From CF-46 sp963760735 (GTDB lineage: Bacteria > Chloroflexota > Limnocylindria > Limnocylindrales > CSP1-4), in assembly GCA_963760735.1 (NCBI GenBank), contig CAVXEB010000001.1, forward strand, positions 372,001 through 436,000: a DNA stretch of 64,000 nt, written 5' to 3'. The position numbers were made by a program, and so were the translations under genes. The notes beneath the pieces were generated by a model. That model worked only from the letters and a program-made list of their open reading frames with translations, did no database searches and was not told the DNA's origin. Each line of letters starts with the position of its first letter. Position 1 is the stretch's first letter. Of the stretch, positions 35,023-42,812 are shown in pieces.

Positions 35023-35244
35023 TCACGCCCTCCGCCGCTTCGCTGCGATGCGCGCCGCGGCGGCACTGCCCTTGGCGACCTGGAGGCCGTCGTTGGCGGC
35101 GATCAGGGCGAGGACGGCGAACACCGCGCCGTTGACGGCGGCCACCTGATCGCCCGTCAGGACGACGAGGTTGGCGAGGACCACGGCGTTGAGGACCGCC
35201 GCCACGGCGCCGGTCCAGAGGGTGAGCGAGCGGCCGAGGATCAC
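35023..35244 (-). CDS. Holin-like small membrane protein
   Basis: 73 residues from a GTG at 35244 with AGGAGG six bases upstream. Two helices (LWTGAVAAVLNAVVLANLVVL and VNGAVFAVLALIAANDGLQV) and a basic tail (ARIAAKRRRA). Size, two-helix layout and charged C-terminus are holin-like. Located 14 bases after a phage-like C1 peptidase gene, which supports a phage-derived cassette; holin function itself is inference. Confidence 0.6.
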   Translation of the reverse strand: MILGRSLTLWTGAVAAVLNAVVLANLVVLTGDQVAAVNGAVFAVLALIAANDGLQVAKGSAAAARIAAKRRRA

Positions 35245-35258
35245 GTCACGCCTCCTGT

Positions 35259-35997
35259 TCAGACGCCGCGGTCGAGCGTGCGCCAGGCCTCCACCATCCG
35301 GGTGAGGTAGGTGTAGGGCAGGAGGAAGTCGCCCGCCACACCCCATCCGGCGCCCCACGAGCTGCGTCCGCGGAAGGCCTGCGCGCTGTCGCTCCAGCCG
35401 CGCAGCCACCAGGCGTGGCCGCCCACGACGTAGTCCGGCGGCGGCAGCTTGCCCGATGCCGCCGGGTGGAACCAGCTGTGGTACCAGGGGCCGACGACGA
35501 CCACGCCGCCGTTGCGCGGTGCAACGAGCAGGGCGGCCTTGACGGCGTCCACCGCGATCGGGACGCGGTAGTACGCGCCGATCTCGTGCGCCGCCGCCTG
35601 GTCCGGCGTGGCCTTGAGCGGGTAGCCGAAGTGCAGCCGGCGGGCGAGCGCACTGCGGACGTAGGCGCCGTTCGGGCCGCCGCCGATCTCGGCGAAGAAC
35701 TTCGACCGGTCGTAGGCCGGGAACGCCCCCGACTCGGGGCGGTCCATGTGGCCCTCGTCGTTGGCGCTGCTGTAGGCGACGCACTGCGGCGTCGCGCCCT
35801 GATTGGAGATCGGCGGCGTGTTGGGCTCCAGCCATGTCGACGGGAACGTCGTCGCGAGGGCGGCGGCATAGCCCGGGTGGTCGGCGATCGCAAGGTCGCG
35901 CGGATCCTCGGGCGGCCCGAGGGCGCCGAGGCCGTGCTCGTCGGGGCCGTGGCCGTCGCTCGTCAGGCCGTGGTAGACGGACTTGCGCTTCGGCCAT
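35259..35997 (-). pseudogene. Papain-like (C1) peptidase of phage type, frameshift after the start codon
   Basis: A strong ribosome binding site (AGGAG, six bases) precedes the ATG at 35997, but the protein continues in the next frame: PKRKSVYHGLTSDGHGPDEH, NTPPISNQGATPQCVAYSSA with the catalytic Cys, FGYPLKATPD, VVGGHAWWLRGW with the catalytic His, and RGRSSWGAGWGVAGDFLLPY. Dropping one G (ATGGCCG to ATGCCG) restores the frame. The Asn of the usual NSWG motif is Ser. Such peptidases occur in tailed-phage and prophage genomes, near tail or lysis genes. Confidence 0.72.
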
Positions 35998-36007
35998 GCC
36001 TAGCTCC

Positions 36008-36351
36008 TCACGGAAGAGCTGGGTTGACGGCGTGGGAGATGAAGGCGGCGATCTGCAGCACCATCAGGGCAGAGGCCACGAGGCTCGCGCCCAGCGCCCA
36101 GCGGGCGAGTCGGATCGCCCGGCCGCTTCGTTGCGCCAGCGCTGGAGGTCGAGGATCGCCTTCTCATGTGAGTCCAGCCGCGCGGTGATCGTGTCGGCAA
36201 CCCGCTGCATGGATGCCCGGCGCTCGACCGAGAGCGCCTGGTCGCGGGCCACGGAGTCCACGACGGAGCGCAGCGCGCGGATGTCGTCACGCATCTCCAT
36301 GAGGAGTTCCCGCTGCGTGATCCCGACCACGCCGGGGTCGTCACCGCTCAT
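36008..36351 (-). pseudogene. Coiled-coil protein with C-terminal membrane helix, frameshifted
   Basis: From the ATG at 36351: ITQRELLMEMRDDIRALRSVV and ITARLDSHEKAILDLQRWRNEA form a coiled coil. The literal frame then ends early, while another frame gives ARWALGASLVASALMVLQIA, FISHAVNPALP and a stop at 36008, overlapping the peptidase's ribosome binding site. The switch near 36125 needs one base added. This resembles small phage tail-assembly or holin-accessory proteins and sits first in the three-gene minus-strand cassette. Confidence 0.58.
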
Positions 36352-36377
36352 CGGGCTCGGGTGACGGCGCGGACGTA

Positions 36378-36396
36378 CCCGGTGGGGGGAGCCGGG
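36378..36396. other. Short hairpin with GGTGGGGGGA loop
   Basis: CCCGG and CCGGG flank TGGGGGGAG. The same G-run in a larger hairpin occurs at 44342-44383 and 46705-46742. It lies just upstream of the coiled-coil gene on the minus strand. Confidence 0.4.
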
Positions 36397-36559
36397 AGTC
36401 GGTGTGGATCGGACCAGCGCGCCGTCATGCGGTAAGCGTGCGGGCGGCGGGCCCCAATTCATATTCGGCCGATTGGGCCATGGCCTCGGGATCGAGCAGT
36501 TGCAGATGTCCGCTCGTCGTGGCCGCCAGAACTCGTGACGACTGTCGATGATCTCGGAC

Positions 36560-36590
36560 TTGACTTGGAGCGCGCTCCAGGTGCAACACT
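36560..36590 (+). promoter_or_regulatory. MerR-type promoter with 19-bp spacer and operator
   Basis: TTGACT (36560-36565), a 19-bp spacer and AACACT (36585-36590). The spacer begins with the perfect palindrome TGGAGCGCGCTCCA. Long 19-bp spacers with an internal dyad are the hallmark of promoters that MerR proteins untwist. The ATG at 36598 is only eight bases after the -10, so the transcript is probably leaderless and the gene autoregulated. Confidence 0.75.
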
Positions 36591-36597
36591 GGCACCC

Positions 36598-37047
36598 ATG
36601 AGCGGGACCAAGATCCGAGAGGCAGCTCAGCGGACCGGACTGAGCGTCGACACGCTTCGCTACTACGAGCGAGCCGGCCTCATCGATCCGGTGCGGCGCG
36701 AGCGGAATGGCCGTCGATACGAGGAGATCGACCTCCTCTGGCTGGCATTCTTACGACGACTCCGGGCGACCGGCATGCCGATCGCCCAGGTGCGGCGATT
36801 CGCTCGGCTCCGCTATGCGGGTGATGCCACGGCCAGCGAGCGCCGGGAACTGCTCGAAGAGCATGCCCGCATGGTGCGGGAGCGCCTTGCCGACCTGTCC
36901 GAGAACCTCGAGATCGTCGAGCGCAAGATCACCCACTTCCGAGGCCTCGAGGAGGCCAGCGAGGCCAAGCCGACGAAGACGCCTCGCGAGCCGCGTCCGA
37001 GGCGGGCTCCGACGGAGCAGGCCGCAACTGCCGACAGAGCGAGATGA
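36598..37047 (+). CDS. MerR-family transcriptional regulator
   Basis: 149 residues from the ATG at 36598. N-terminal winged helix: KIREAAQRTGLSVDTLRYYE, RAGLIDPVRRERNGRRYEE; then IAQVRRFARLRYAGDATASE and the dimerisation coiled coil (MVRERLADLSENLEIVERKI). The effector region is a short Lys/Arg/Pro tail with no Cys, so it does not look metal-sensing; the sequence resembles MerR proteins that control aldehyde or drug genes. It overlaps the cupin gene by four bases (ATGA), which is its likely target together with itself. Confidence 0.88.
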   Translation: MSGTKIREAAQRTGLSVDTLRYYERAGLIDPVRRERNGRRYEEIDLLWLAFLRRLRATGMPIAQVRRFARLRYAGDATASERRELLEEHARMVRERLADLSENLEIVERKITHFRGLEEASEAKPTKTPREPRPRRAPTEQAATADRAR

Positions 37048-37502
37048 TCATCCATCGCGCGGGAGAGGGCCGGCTGATCGCGTTTCGCGGCGCGTCGATC
37101 GTCCGCAAGGTCGACGCCACCGAGACTGGAGGCCGATGGGCGTTCGGCGAGGCCACCCAGCCGCCAGGATTCGAGAATTCACCTCACAGTCACAGCGAGC
37201 CAGAGGCGTTCTACGTACTTGATGGCGATTTCGTCTTGTATGGCTCGGGTGAATCTAGGGATCTCGATCGCGGGTGCTTCGTGCTCATTCCACCTGGTGA
37301 GATCCACGGGTTCCGAGCAGGCGTCCATGGCGGGCGTCTTCTCGCGATCTGGCCGGCAGCAATGGATGGGTATTTCGAGCAGATAATGGCGGCCGCCGCT
37401 GCGGGATCGGCAACTCCCGAGTCAATGGCCGAGATCGGGCGTCGTCATGGGGTGACCGGACACGGAATACTCCCAATTCCGGAGAGCCGGATAACCACCT
37501 GA
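37044..37502 (+). CDS. Cupin-domain protein
   Basis: 152 residues. Cupin motif 1 is SPHSHSEPEAFYVLDGDFVLYG and motif 2 IPPGEIHGFRAG, giving the usual His/Glu metal site (His-x-His, Glu, His). Small single-domain cupins act as dioxygenases, isomerases or ligand binders; the substrate is unknown. Start codon overlaps the MerR stop, so expression is tied to the regulator. Confidence 0.85.
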   Translation: MIIHRAGEGRLIAFRGASIVRKVDATETGGRWAFGEATQPPGFENSPHSHSEPEAFYVLDGDFVLYGSGESRDLDRGCFVLIPPGEIHGFRAGVHGGRLLAIWPAAMDGYFEQIMAAAAAGSATPESMAEIGRRHGVTGHGILPIPESRITT

Positions 37503-37592
37503 TCGACCATCGCACTGTCCTCGATCGCCCTGGTCGGGCTCGGTCAGGGCATGGATTGGGTCGCAGGCCTCTCCGGCGACGTGGCCAAGCAA

Positions 37593-37931
37593 TCAGACGA
37601 CGAGGTCCGGAGGATGAGGGCCGCCGCGTTCGGAATCGGCGTCTGACCCACTTCGGGATTTGGGCTGGTGGGGCCGCGGCCGTCGATCTCGAGCAGACCG
37701 CCACTCGTCTGCCGGCGCTCCGCCCTCTGGTTCGGGTAGCCGAGGGGCGAGGATCCACACGAGCTGTGCGGTGGTCGTCACGCCAACCTTCGACCGCGCG
37801 TTCGCCATGTGGTGCTTCACGGTCGAGTGCGACAGGCCGAGCCGGTGGGCGGCCGCCTTCTCCGAGCCGACGACCAGCACGGCTGCGACCACCCCGACCT
37901 CGCTGTCTGTCTGTGGCCTGGGAGATCGCAC
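37593..37931 (-). CDS. Standalone LuxR-type HTH protein, copy 1
   Basis: Up to 112 residues from a GTG at 37931. The GerE/LuxR helix-turn-helix is TDSEVGVVAAVLVVGSEKAAAH, RLGLSHSTVKHHMANARSKV, followed by TTTAQLVWILAPRLPEPEG. No receiver or ligand domain. The C-terminal 40 residues are Arg/Pro-rich and absent from copy 2 (38750-38995), suggesting loss of the original stop. DNA similarity to copy 2 spans about 180 bp. Confidence 0.7.
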   Translation of the reverse strand: MRSPRPQTDSEVGVVAAVLVVGSEKAAAHRLGLSHSTVKHHMANARSKVGVTTTAQLVWILAPRLPEPEGGAPADEWRSARDRRPRPHQPKSRSGSDADSERGGPHPPDLVV

Positions 37932-38030
37932 CGTCGGGTTGAGGCCGGAGCCGTGCGCAGTGTGCCGACCTTGACGGGCGGTCGTACCGCCGGCTACAGT
38001 TAACTATGTGGTGAACCTTTGCCGGCGACC

Positions 38031-38375
38031 ATGGACGACCTGAGCCGGGTGTTCGACGCTCTGGCCAACGAGCACAGACGCGAGATCATGCGGCTGCTTG
38101 CTCTTCAACCCCGCTCGATCAGCCAGCTGGCGGAACTCCGCGGTCTGTCGCTACCGGCGATCCACAAGCACGTCCGCGTGCTCGAGGAGGCTGCGATGGT
38201 CAGCCGACGCAAGCTCGGGCGGACGAACTTCCTGGCGCTCGAGCGGGAACCGCTCAGCCGTCTGCAGGCCTGGACGGGCCAGTTCCATCCATGGTGGGGC
38301 ACCGATCGGGAGACGCTCGAGAACTACGTCGACGCTCTCCGTCGGGACCCATCTTCAAGTGAGGAGGCATCGTGA
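38031..38375 (+). CDS. ArsR-family transcriptional regulator
   Basis: 114 residues from the ATG at 38031 (a TTG four codons earlier is possible). Winged helix: LSRVFDALANEHRREIMRLL, RSISQLAELRGLSLPAIHKH, VRVLEEAAMVSRRKLGR. No metal-binding Cys pair; this subgroup often pairs with SRPBCC or YCII proteins, and here the YCII gene overlaps its stop. Upstream CAGTTAACTATGTGGTGAAC may hold promoter and operator. Confidence 0.85.
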   Translation: MDDLSRVFDALANEHRREIMRLLALQPRSISQLAELRGLSLPAIHKHVRVLEEAAMVSRRKLGRTNFLALEREPLSRLQAWTGQFHPWWGTDRETLENYVDALRRDPSSSEEAS

Positions 38376-38659
38376 AGAAGTTCGTATTCCTTGCCCACGG
38401 CGAGATGGAGCGAACGCCGGAGTTCCAGACTGCGCATCGGGCGTGGTGGTCGTCCATCCAGGGCCACGTCGTGGACTCGGGCAACCCCTTGTTCAACGGG
38501 CGGAATGTCACTAGGCACCGGACGGTGATCGAGCTCACCGCCGACCAGTCGCCGGCGCTCGGCTACTCCATCGTGCAGGCCGAGTCGATCGAAGAAGCGG
38601 TCGCGTTGCTGGCCGAGTGCCCGATGGACATGTGGGTCTACGAGGCAATGCCGATGTGA
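38372..38659 (+). CDS. YCII-related small protein
   Basis: 95 residues from a GTG at 38372 overlapping the ArsR stop (GTGA), with GAGGAGG upstream. Pattern KKFVFLAHGEMERTPEF, HVVDSGNPLFNGR, LGYSIVQAESIEEAVALLAE and VYEAMPM matches YCII/DGPF-like proteins, a ferredoxin-like fold of uncertain enzymatic role. Forms a two-gene unit with the ArsR regulator. Confidence 0.78.
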   Translation: MKKFVFLAHGEMERTPEFQTAHRAWWSSIQGHVVDSGNPLFNGRNVTRHRTVIELTADQSPALGYSIVQAESIEEAVALLAECPMDMWVYEAMPM

Positions 38660-38749
38660 CGTCGCGTCCTAGATGACCGGTCTCGAGCACCTCGTCGCTG
38701 GGCTGAGGCGGACTCGACCCGCCTGCCCATCGCGCTGCCACCGTCTTGG

Positions 38750-38995
38750 CTACTCCTCTGGCTTGGCCGGGCCTTCGGGTTCGGGCAGCCGAGGGGCGAG
38801 GATCCACACGAGCTGCGCCGTCGTCGCCGCCCCCACCTTGGATCGCGCATTCGCCAGGTGATGCTTGACGGTCGAGTGCGACAGCCCGAGGCGGTGGGCG
38901 GCGGCCTTCTCAGACCCAGCGACCAGAACGGCCGCGACCACGCCGACCTCGCGGTCGGTGGCGCGTCCTGCAGCGTGACGAGGCCGGCGCGTCAT
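38750..38995 (-). CDS. Standalone LuxR-type HTH protein, copy 2
   Basis: 81 residues from the ATG at 38995: TDREVGVVAAVLVAGSEKAA, AHRLGLSHSTVKHHLANARS, then TTAQLVWILAPRLPEPEG and a normal stop. Nearly identical to copy 1 but better preserved. The two copies lie on the same strand and flank the ArsR-YCII pair as direct repeats. Small HTH-only LuxR proteins can bind DNA without a sensor domain; target unknown. Confidence 0.75.
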   Translation of the reverse strand: MTRRPRHAAGRATDREVGVVAAVLVAGSEKAAAHRLGLSHSTVKHHLANARSKVGAATTAQLVWILAPRLPEPEGPAKPEE

Positions 38996-39075
38996 GCGCT
39001 CCGCAGCCAGTCGAAGGGCTCTGGCGGCTCGGCGAGACGCATCGTGATCGGAAGGTCGCTGGTCGCGGGGCTATC

Positions 39076-39105
39076 CCGGCCGCCCCGGCCAATTCTCCCG
39101 CACGG
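39076..39105 (+). repeat. Putative attR: second copy of the tRNA-Pro 3' end repeat
   Basis: 29 of 30 bases match 31389-31418 in the same orientation. The rest of the tRNA is absent here. It marks the likely right end of the integrated segment. Confidence 0.78.
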
Positions 39106-39109
39106 GATG

Positions 39110-39130
39110 GCACTCCAAGGGCGGGAGTGC
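39110..39130. other. Hairpin next to putative attR
   Basis: GCACTCC and GGAGTGC form a 7-bp stem with a 7-base loop, four bases beyond the direct repeat. At the left end a different hairpin (31419-31440) occupies the same relative position. Confidence 0.45.
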
Positions 39131-39183
39131 GCCCGGTTTGGGTAGCAACTGGTTATCCAGTCCAGCCGGCCTCCGTAGCGGGC

Positions 39184-39228
39184 TTGACATGCTCTCCCGT
39201 CGGGCTTATATATCGCCTATCGATATAT
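39184..39228 (+). promoter_or_regulatory. Sigma-70 promoter overlapped by PadR operator
   Basis: TTGACA (39184-39189), 17-bp spacer, TATATA (39207-39212). The inverted repeat ATATATCG-CCTAT-CGATATAT (39208-39228) covers the -10 and start region, and TCGATATATCGA overlaps its right arm. Ideal position for repression by the PadR protein encoded just downstream. Confidence 0.82.
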
Positions 39229-39253
39229 CGACAATCGTAAGGACTGGAGCCCG

Positions 39254-39577
39254 ATGGAAGGGAAGATCCCGACGTTCGGATGGTTCGCCGAACCGTCGCT
39301 GCTCATCCTCGTCAGCCTGAGCGACGGGCCGAAGCACGGCTACGCCATCATGCAGGACGTTGAGCACGGGACCGGCCGGCCGATGGGGCCCGGCACGCTC
39401 TACGCCGCGCTCGTTCGCCTCGAGGAGCAGGGCCTCGTCGAGGCCTTGTCGCCCGAGGACCGACGCCGGCCGTATCGGCTGACCGCGGTCGGGGCGTCCA
39501 GCCTGGCCGAACAACTTCGGGACCTCTCGACCTACGCGCAGCGGGGTCTCGCCCAGCTTGGCAAGAGCAAGCCATGA
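39254..39577 (+). CDS. PadR-family transcriptional regulator
   Basis: 107 residues from the ATG at 39254. Winged helix EPSLLILVSLSDGPKHGYAI, MQDVEHGTGRPMGPGTLYAA and LVRLEEQGLVEALSPEDRRRPYRLT in parts are typical PadR, followed by a short helical C-terminus (LRDLSTYAQRGLAQL). It probably represses its own strong promoter. It overlaps the next gene (ATGA), the usual PadR-membrane-protein pair. Confidence 0.9.
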   Translation: MEGKIPTFGWFAEPSLLILVSLSDGPKHGYAIMQDVEHGTGRPMGPGTLYAALVRLEEQGLVEALSPEDRRRPYRLTAVGASSLAEQLRDLSTYAQRGLAQLGKSKP

Positions 39578-40332
39578 GGTCCCTCCTCATCCGTCTCTAC
39601 CCGGCCCGCTGGCGCGCCCGGTACGGCGACGAGTTCGAGGCCATCCTCGAAGAGCGGCCGCTCGGACCGTACGACGTCGCGGACATCCTCCTCGGCGCCC
39701 TCGACGCATGGCTCCGGCTGCGTGGACGGGGAGCCGGCATCCATGAAGGAAGGGGTTTCTCCATGTCGCTTCGGATCGGTGGCATCGCCGCCATCGTCGG
39801 CGCATCTCTGATCGTCATCGTCATCGCCCTGACCGGAGGCCGCGCCGAAGCCTCCGAGAAGGCCCCCGCGATCGCGCTGCTCGTCGCGTTGGCCGCGCTA
39901 TCGGTGGCAGTCACAGGGATGAGCGCGTTCCAGGCTCGCTCCAACCCGTCGCTTGTCTGGACCGCCTTCGGGCTGACGGCCGTCGGGACTCTCGTCATCT
40001 TCATCGCGGCCGTGCGCGATCTTGCGGGCGCCGGCCCAACGGACTGGCGGGACGGCCTTCTCCCCATTGGAGCAGTCACCGCGGCCCTTGGCTCGGCGAC
40101 GTTCGGGATCGCGACGTACCGCGGATCCGTTCTGTCACGCAAGGGGGCCCTATGCCTGGTGATCGGCCCGTTGGTCGGGCTCATCGGCGCGATCGCCGTG
40201 GGTCTGGATGTGTGGGGGCTCGGCATGCTCCTCTTCCTCGTCGGGGTCGTCAGTTTCGTGGCCGGTTGGTTCACGCTCGGCGTGGCGGCGATCCGCTTGG
40301 ATCGAAGATCGCCGGCGCTCGGCGCCGCCTGA
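39574..40332 (+). CDS. PadR-linked integral membrane protein
   Basis: 252 residues. The N-terminal cytoplasmic motif LIRLYPARWRARYGDEFEAI followed by an acidic stretch is seen in many membrane proteins paired with PadR. About six helices follow (for example IGGIAAIVGASLIVIVIAL, LLVALAALSVAVTGMSAF, GMLLFLVGVVSFVAGWFTL). Role unknown; likely the regulated target. Confidence 0.8.
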   Translation: MRSLLIRLYPARWRARYGDEFEAILEERPLGPYDVADILLGALDAWLRLRGRGAGIHEGRGFSMSLRIGGIAAIVGASLIVIVIALTGGRAEASEKAPAIALLVALAALSVAVTGMSAFQARSNPSLVWTAFGLTAVGTLVIFIAAVRDLAGAGPTDWRDGLLPIGAVTAALGSATFGIATYRGSVLSRKGALCLVIGPLVGLIGAIAVGLDVWGLGMLLFLVGVVSFVAGWFTLGVAAIRLDRRSPALGAA

Positions 40333-40705
40333 AGGCGCAAACCCCGAGGGCACAAGCGCGGATACGAGCCTGGCCTCGGGACGAGCTCACAGAGCCGTCG
40401 AGAGGTTGGGCAAGGTCCGCAAGGCGCGGCGTATCGAAGGGCCAGTGGACGCTGGCAAGTCGGACGCCTGCAGGTCGGCTTGAGGTCACACGGGGCGATG
40501 ATCGCGCGCGGTTGGGCGCGAATCCGTCCGAAGAGGCTGGACCTCATGTCCACCTCGCCCGGGACCATTTGCCCGCTTTACGTGGCCTCCTTAGAGTCTA
40601 CGGTAGTCACGCCGGGGGAAGGCCGCGAGATCGCGGTTGCCGCATCGAGGACGGCCTGACACGATCAGGCTCGTCCCGCCGCTGCTGTCGGCAGGAGGAT
40701 CCCCC
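40333..40705. other. Intergenic region, nothing recognised
   Basis: Between the PadR-linked membrane protein and the secreted protein. No gene, repeat or clear promoter was found apart from the ribosome binding site AGGAGG just before the ATG at 40706. Confidence 0.5.
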
Positions 40706-41584
40706 ATGACAAGACGATCCGGCTTGGGTTTTGCCTTCGGAGGCCTGGCTGCCATCGCGTTCGCAGGAGCCACTCTGGCCTTCACGGGGCCGACCAACGG
40801 GAGTTTCGAGAATGGCACGTACGTCGACGGTGGATCCGGCTTCGAACAGTTGAACACGGGCGACACCAGCATCACGGGCTGGACCGTGGACGCAGGAAGC
40901 GTCGACTGGATCGGCACCTATTGGCCGGCTCAGGACGGCTCGATGAGCATCGACATGAGCGGCGTCGCTGCCGGGACGATCAGCCAGACGCTCACGACGA
41001 CGATCGGCAACACCTACACCGTCTCGTTCTTTCTCTCAGGAAACCCGGCAGGGCCTCCGACGTTGAAGACGCTCGACGTCAGCGCGACGGGCGGAGCCAC
41101 AGCCAGTTACACCTATAACGTGACTGGGAACGATCTCACCAACATGAACTGGAGGCCGGAGAACTACACGTTCCTGGCGACAAGCGCGAGCACGACACTC
41201 AGCTTCGTCAGCACGACGGCCGGCGCGTTCGGCCCAGCAATCGACAATGTCGTCATCACCGAGACCGTCCCCACGAAATCCGACTGCAAGGATGGCGGCT
41301 GGAAGGCGATGATCGACAACGCCGGCAACCACTTCAAGAACCAGGGCGACTGCGTCAGCTACTTCGCGACCGGAGGCAAGAACCCGGGCGCGCTACCGCC
41401 AGTCGTCACCGCGATCAGCAACGCCACGACCGGGAGCGACGCAGCGACGTCGCAGGTCAAGCACTCGACCAAGGGACACGATCAGGCCGCGGTCCGGCAT
41501 GCGAGTGCGCAATCGGGCGGCAAGGACAAGACCAAGAACCGAGCGAGCCAACATCACGGATCGCAATCGCACCATTCGAAATAG
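40706..41584 (+). CDS. Secreted choice-of-anchor C-like protein
   Basis: 292 residues from the ATG at 40706. Signal peptide SGLGFAFGGLAAIAFAGATLAF, then a DUF642/carbohydrate-binding-like jelly roll: NGSFENGTYVDGGSGFEQLN, ITGWTVDAGSVDWIGTYWPA, SMSIDMSGVAAGTISQTL. A small Cys-containing module follows (KSDCKDGGWKAMI, HFKNQGDCVSYFATGGKNPG), then a His/Lys/Ser-rich tail. Expected to be exported; a related FKNQG module remnant is at 48.5 kb. Confidence 0.82.
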   Translation: MTRRSGLGFAFGGLAAIAFAGATLAFTGPTNGSFENGTYVDGGSGFEQLNTGDTSITGWTVDAGSVDWIGTYWPAQDGSMSIDMSGVAAGTISQTLTTTIGNTYTVSFFLSGNPAGPPTLKTLDVSATGGATASYTYNVTGNDLTNMNWRPENYTFLATSASTTLSFVSTTAGAFGPAIDNVVITETVPTKSDCKDGGWKAMIDNAGNHFKNQGDCVSYFATGGKNPGALPPVVTAISNATTGSDAATSQVKHSTKGHDQAAVRHASAQSGGKDKTKNRASQHHGSQSHHSK

Positions 41585-41602
41585 CCGCCTGACCGCGTAG
41601 AC

Positions 41603-41636
41603 ACCGGCCCCTTCGGGATCGACCGAAGGGGCCGGT
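41603..41636 (+). terminator. Strong terminator after the secreted-protein gene
   Basis: A perfect 14-bp stem (ACCGGCCCCTTCGG with CCGAAGGGGCCGGT) and 6-base loop GATCGA, followed by GGTTT. Eighteen bases after the stop codon. Confidence 0.85.
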
Positions 41637-41799
41637 GGTTTCCGGCCCCGAGCCGCCTGCGCTCAACGCGGCGCGGCCCACCGGATCAGAGCACGTGTGG
41701 CTCATCACCGGGGGGTCGCTTCAGTTGGGCCCCGTCTTGAGGCGGAAATAAACCATTCCCTTGCATTGCTACCAGGCCTCCTTGCCGAGCGGGCATTGC

Positions 41800-42252
41800 T
41801 CAGGCGGGGTGTCGGCGGTGACGCGAGATCCAGCGGACAACGAGGGTGATCGGAACAACGATCACGAAGCAGCCGATGCCGACAAGCGTCCCGGCGAAGG
41901 GCTGGAAACTGCGGACCCCGTCACAGCACACAGTCCGCACTGACGGCTCGTCGTGGAGCGGAGACGCGCCGGCAAGCCAAGGCCCGATGATCGCGAACCC
42001 GAGCAGTGCCACGAGGGCCCCTCGCCCGCCGAGCCGCCCAGTCGCGAGTACGAACACCAACAGCCCAAGGACGAGCAGGGCCTGCGTCAGGAGGCCGGTC
42101 GAGGCACGGCTAAAGCCGGCGAGGGCCCCGGACCCATAGCCATTCGCGTCGTATGTGAGGAAGAGGTCGGCCACCAAGGAGAAGCCGGCAAGAGACGCGA
42201 GAGCGAGCACAACGAGCATTCCGGGGACTGCGGCTGCCGCCCTGGAAGCCAC
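41800..42252 (-). CDS. Four-helix membrane protein
   Basis: 150 residues from a GTG at 42252. Helices at MLVVLALASLAGFSLVADLF, LTQALLVLGLLVFVLATG, GALVALLGFAIIGPWLAG and AGTLVGIGCFVIVVPITLVV; adjacent Cys in VRTVCCDGV. Basic tail RWISRHRRH. No family recognised. Upstream, CGATCCTAG occurs twice 16 bases apart (42292 and 42308), a possible regulatory site. Confidence 0.65.
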   Translation of the reverse strand: MASRAAAAVPGMLVVLALASLAGFSLVADLFLTYDANGYGSGALAGFSRASTGLLTQALLVLGLLVFVLATGRLGGRGALVALLGFAIIGPWLAGASPLHDEPSVRTVCCDGVRSFQPFAGTLVGIGCFVIVVPITLVVRWISRHRRHPA

Positions 42253-42498
42253 GCCACTCGCGGGCGATCCCTCGACGCTGACCTTGATACCCCGATCCTA
42301 GGTTGGGCGATCCTAGCTCCTGCTCGAACCCTGGACGCAGTTCTCGCGCCTCCGTTGCACCGGCTGCTTGCCTATGCTCGACCTGAGGCCGTGGCGCGAG
42401 ATAGCGGTACCAATAGGGGCGACCGTCCCCGGTCAAATTCGCTCGCCGCCGAGGGTCCAACGACCGGGGCTGTCCGTCACATGCCATGAACTGCTCGT

Positions 42499-42551
42499 GC
42501 CCGCCGCTCCGTGCGTACGCCCTCGAGACTAGACCCGTGGCGACGGCGGGC
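42499..42551. repeat. Dispersed palindromic repeat, copy 3
   Basis: 53 bases beginning GCCCGCCGCTCCGTGCGT and ending GTGGCGACGGCGGGC, with ACTAGACCC inside. Outer arms match copies 1 and 2; the middle differs. Confidence 0.7.
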
Positions 42552-42590
42552 CAAGTCCGCGAACCTTTCGGGGGTCCGCGCCCACGGCCG

Positions 42591-42812
42591 CTATGCGATC
42601 GTCTCGCCGATGGTGGTCAGCTGTTCGATGACCGAAGCGGCGGCTTCATCGATGTCCCGATTTCGAGCGACAGCGTGCATCTTCACGGGGTCTTCCAACT
42701 GGACGGAGACGGTCCAGACGCCGTCGCCGCTCGATGCGGGCGGCGTGGCGTCAATCTCGTACCCTTCGTCCCCCGCCCATTGACGAAGCCGAGCGAAGTC
42801 TCCCTTGGCCAT
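42591..42812 (-). CDS. Small soluble protein, unknown function
   Basis: 73 residues from the ATG at 42812: AKGDFARLRQWAGDEGYEID, then GVWTVSVQLEDPVKMHAVAR and NRDIDEAAASVIEQLTTI. Predicted order helix-strand-strand-helix, loosely like a double-stranded-RNA-binding fold; that comparison is speculative. Coding character is good (charged helix ends, no low complexity). Confidence 0.5.
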   Translation of the reverse strand: MAKGDFARLRQWAGDEGYEIDATPPASSGDGVWTVSVQLEDPVKMHAVARNRDIDEAAASVIEQLTTIGETIA

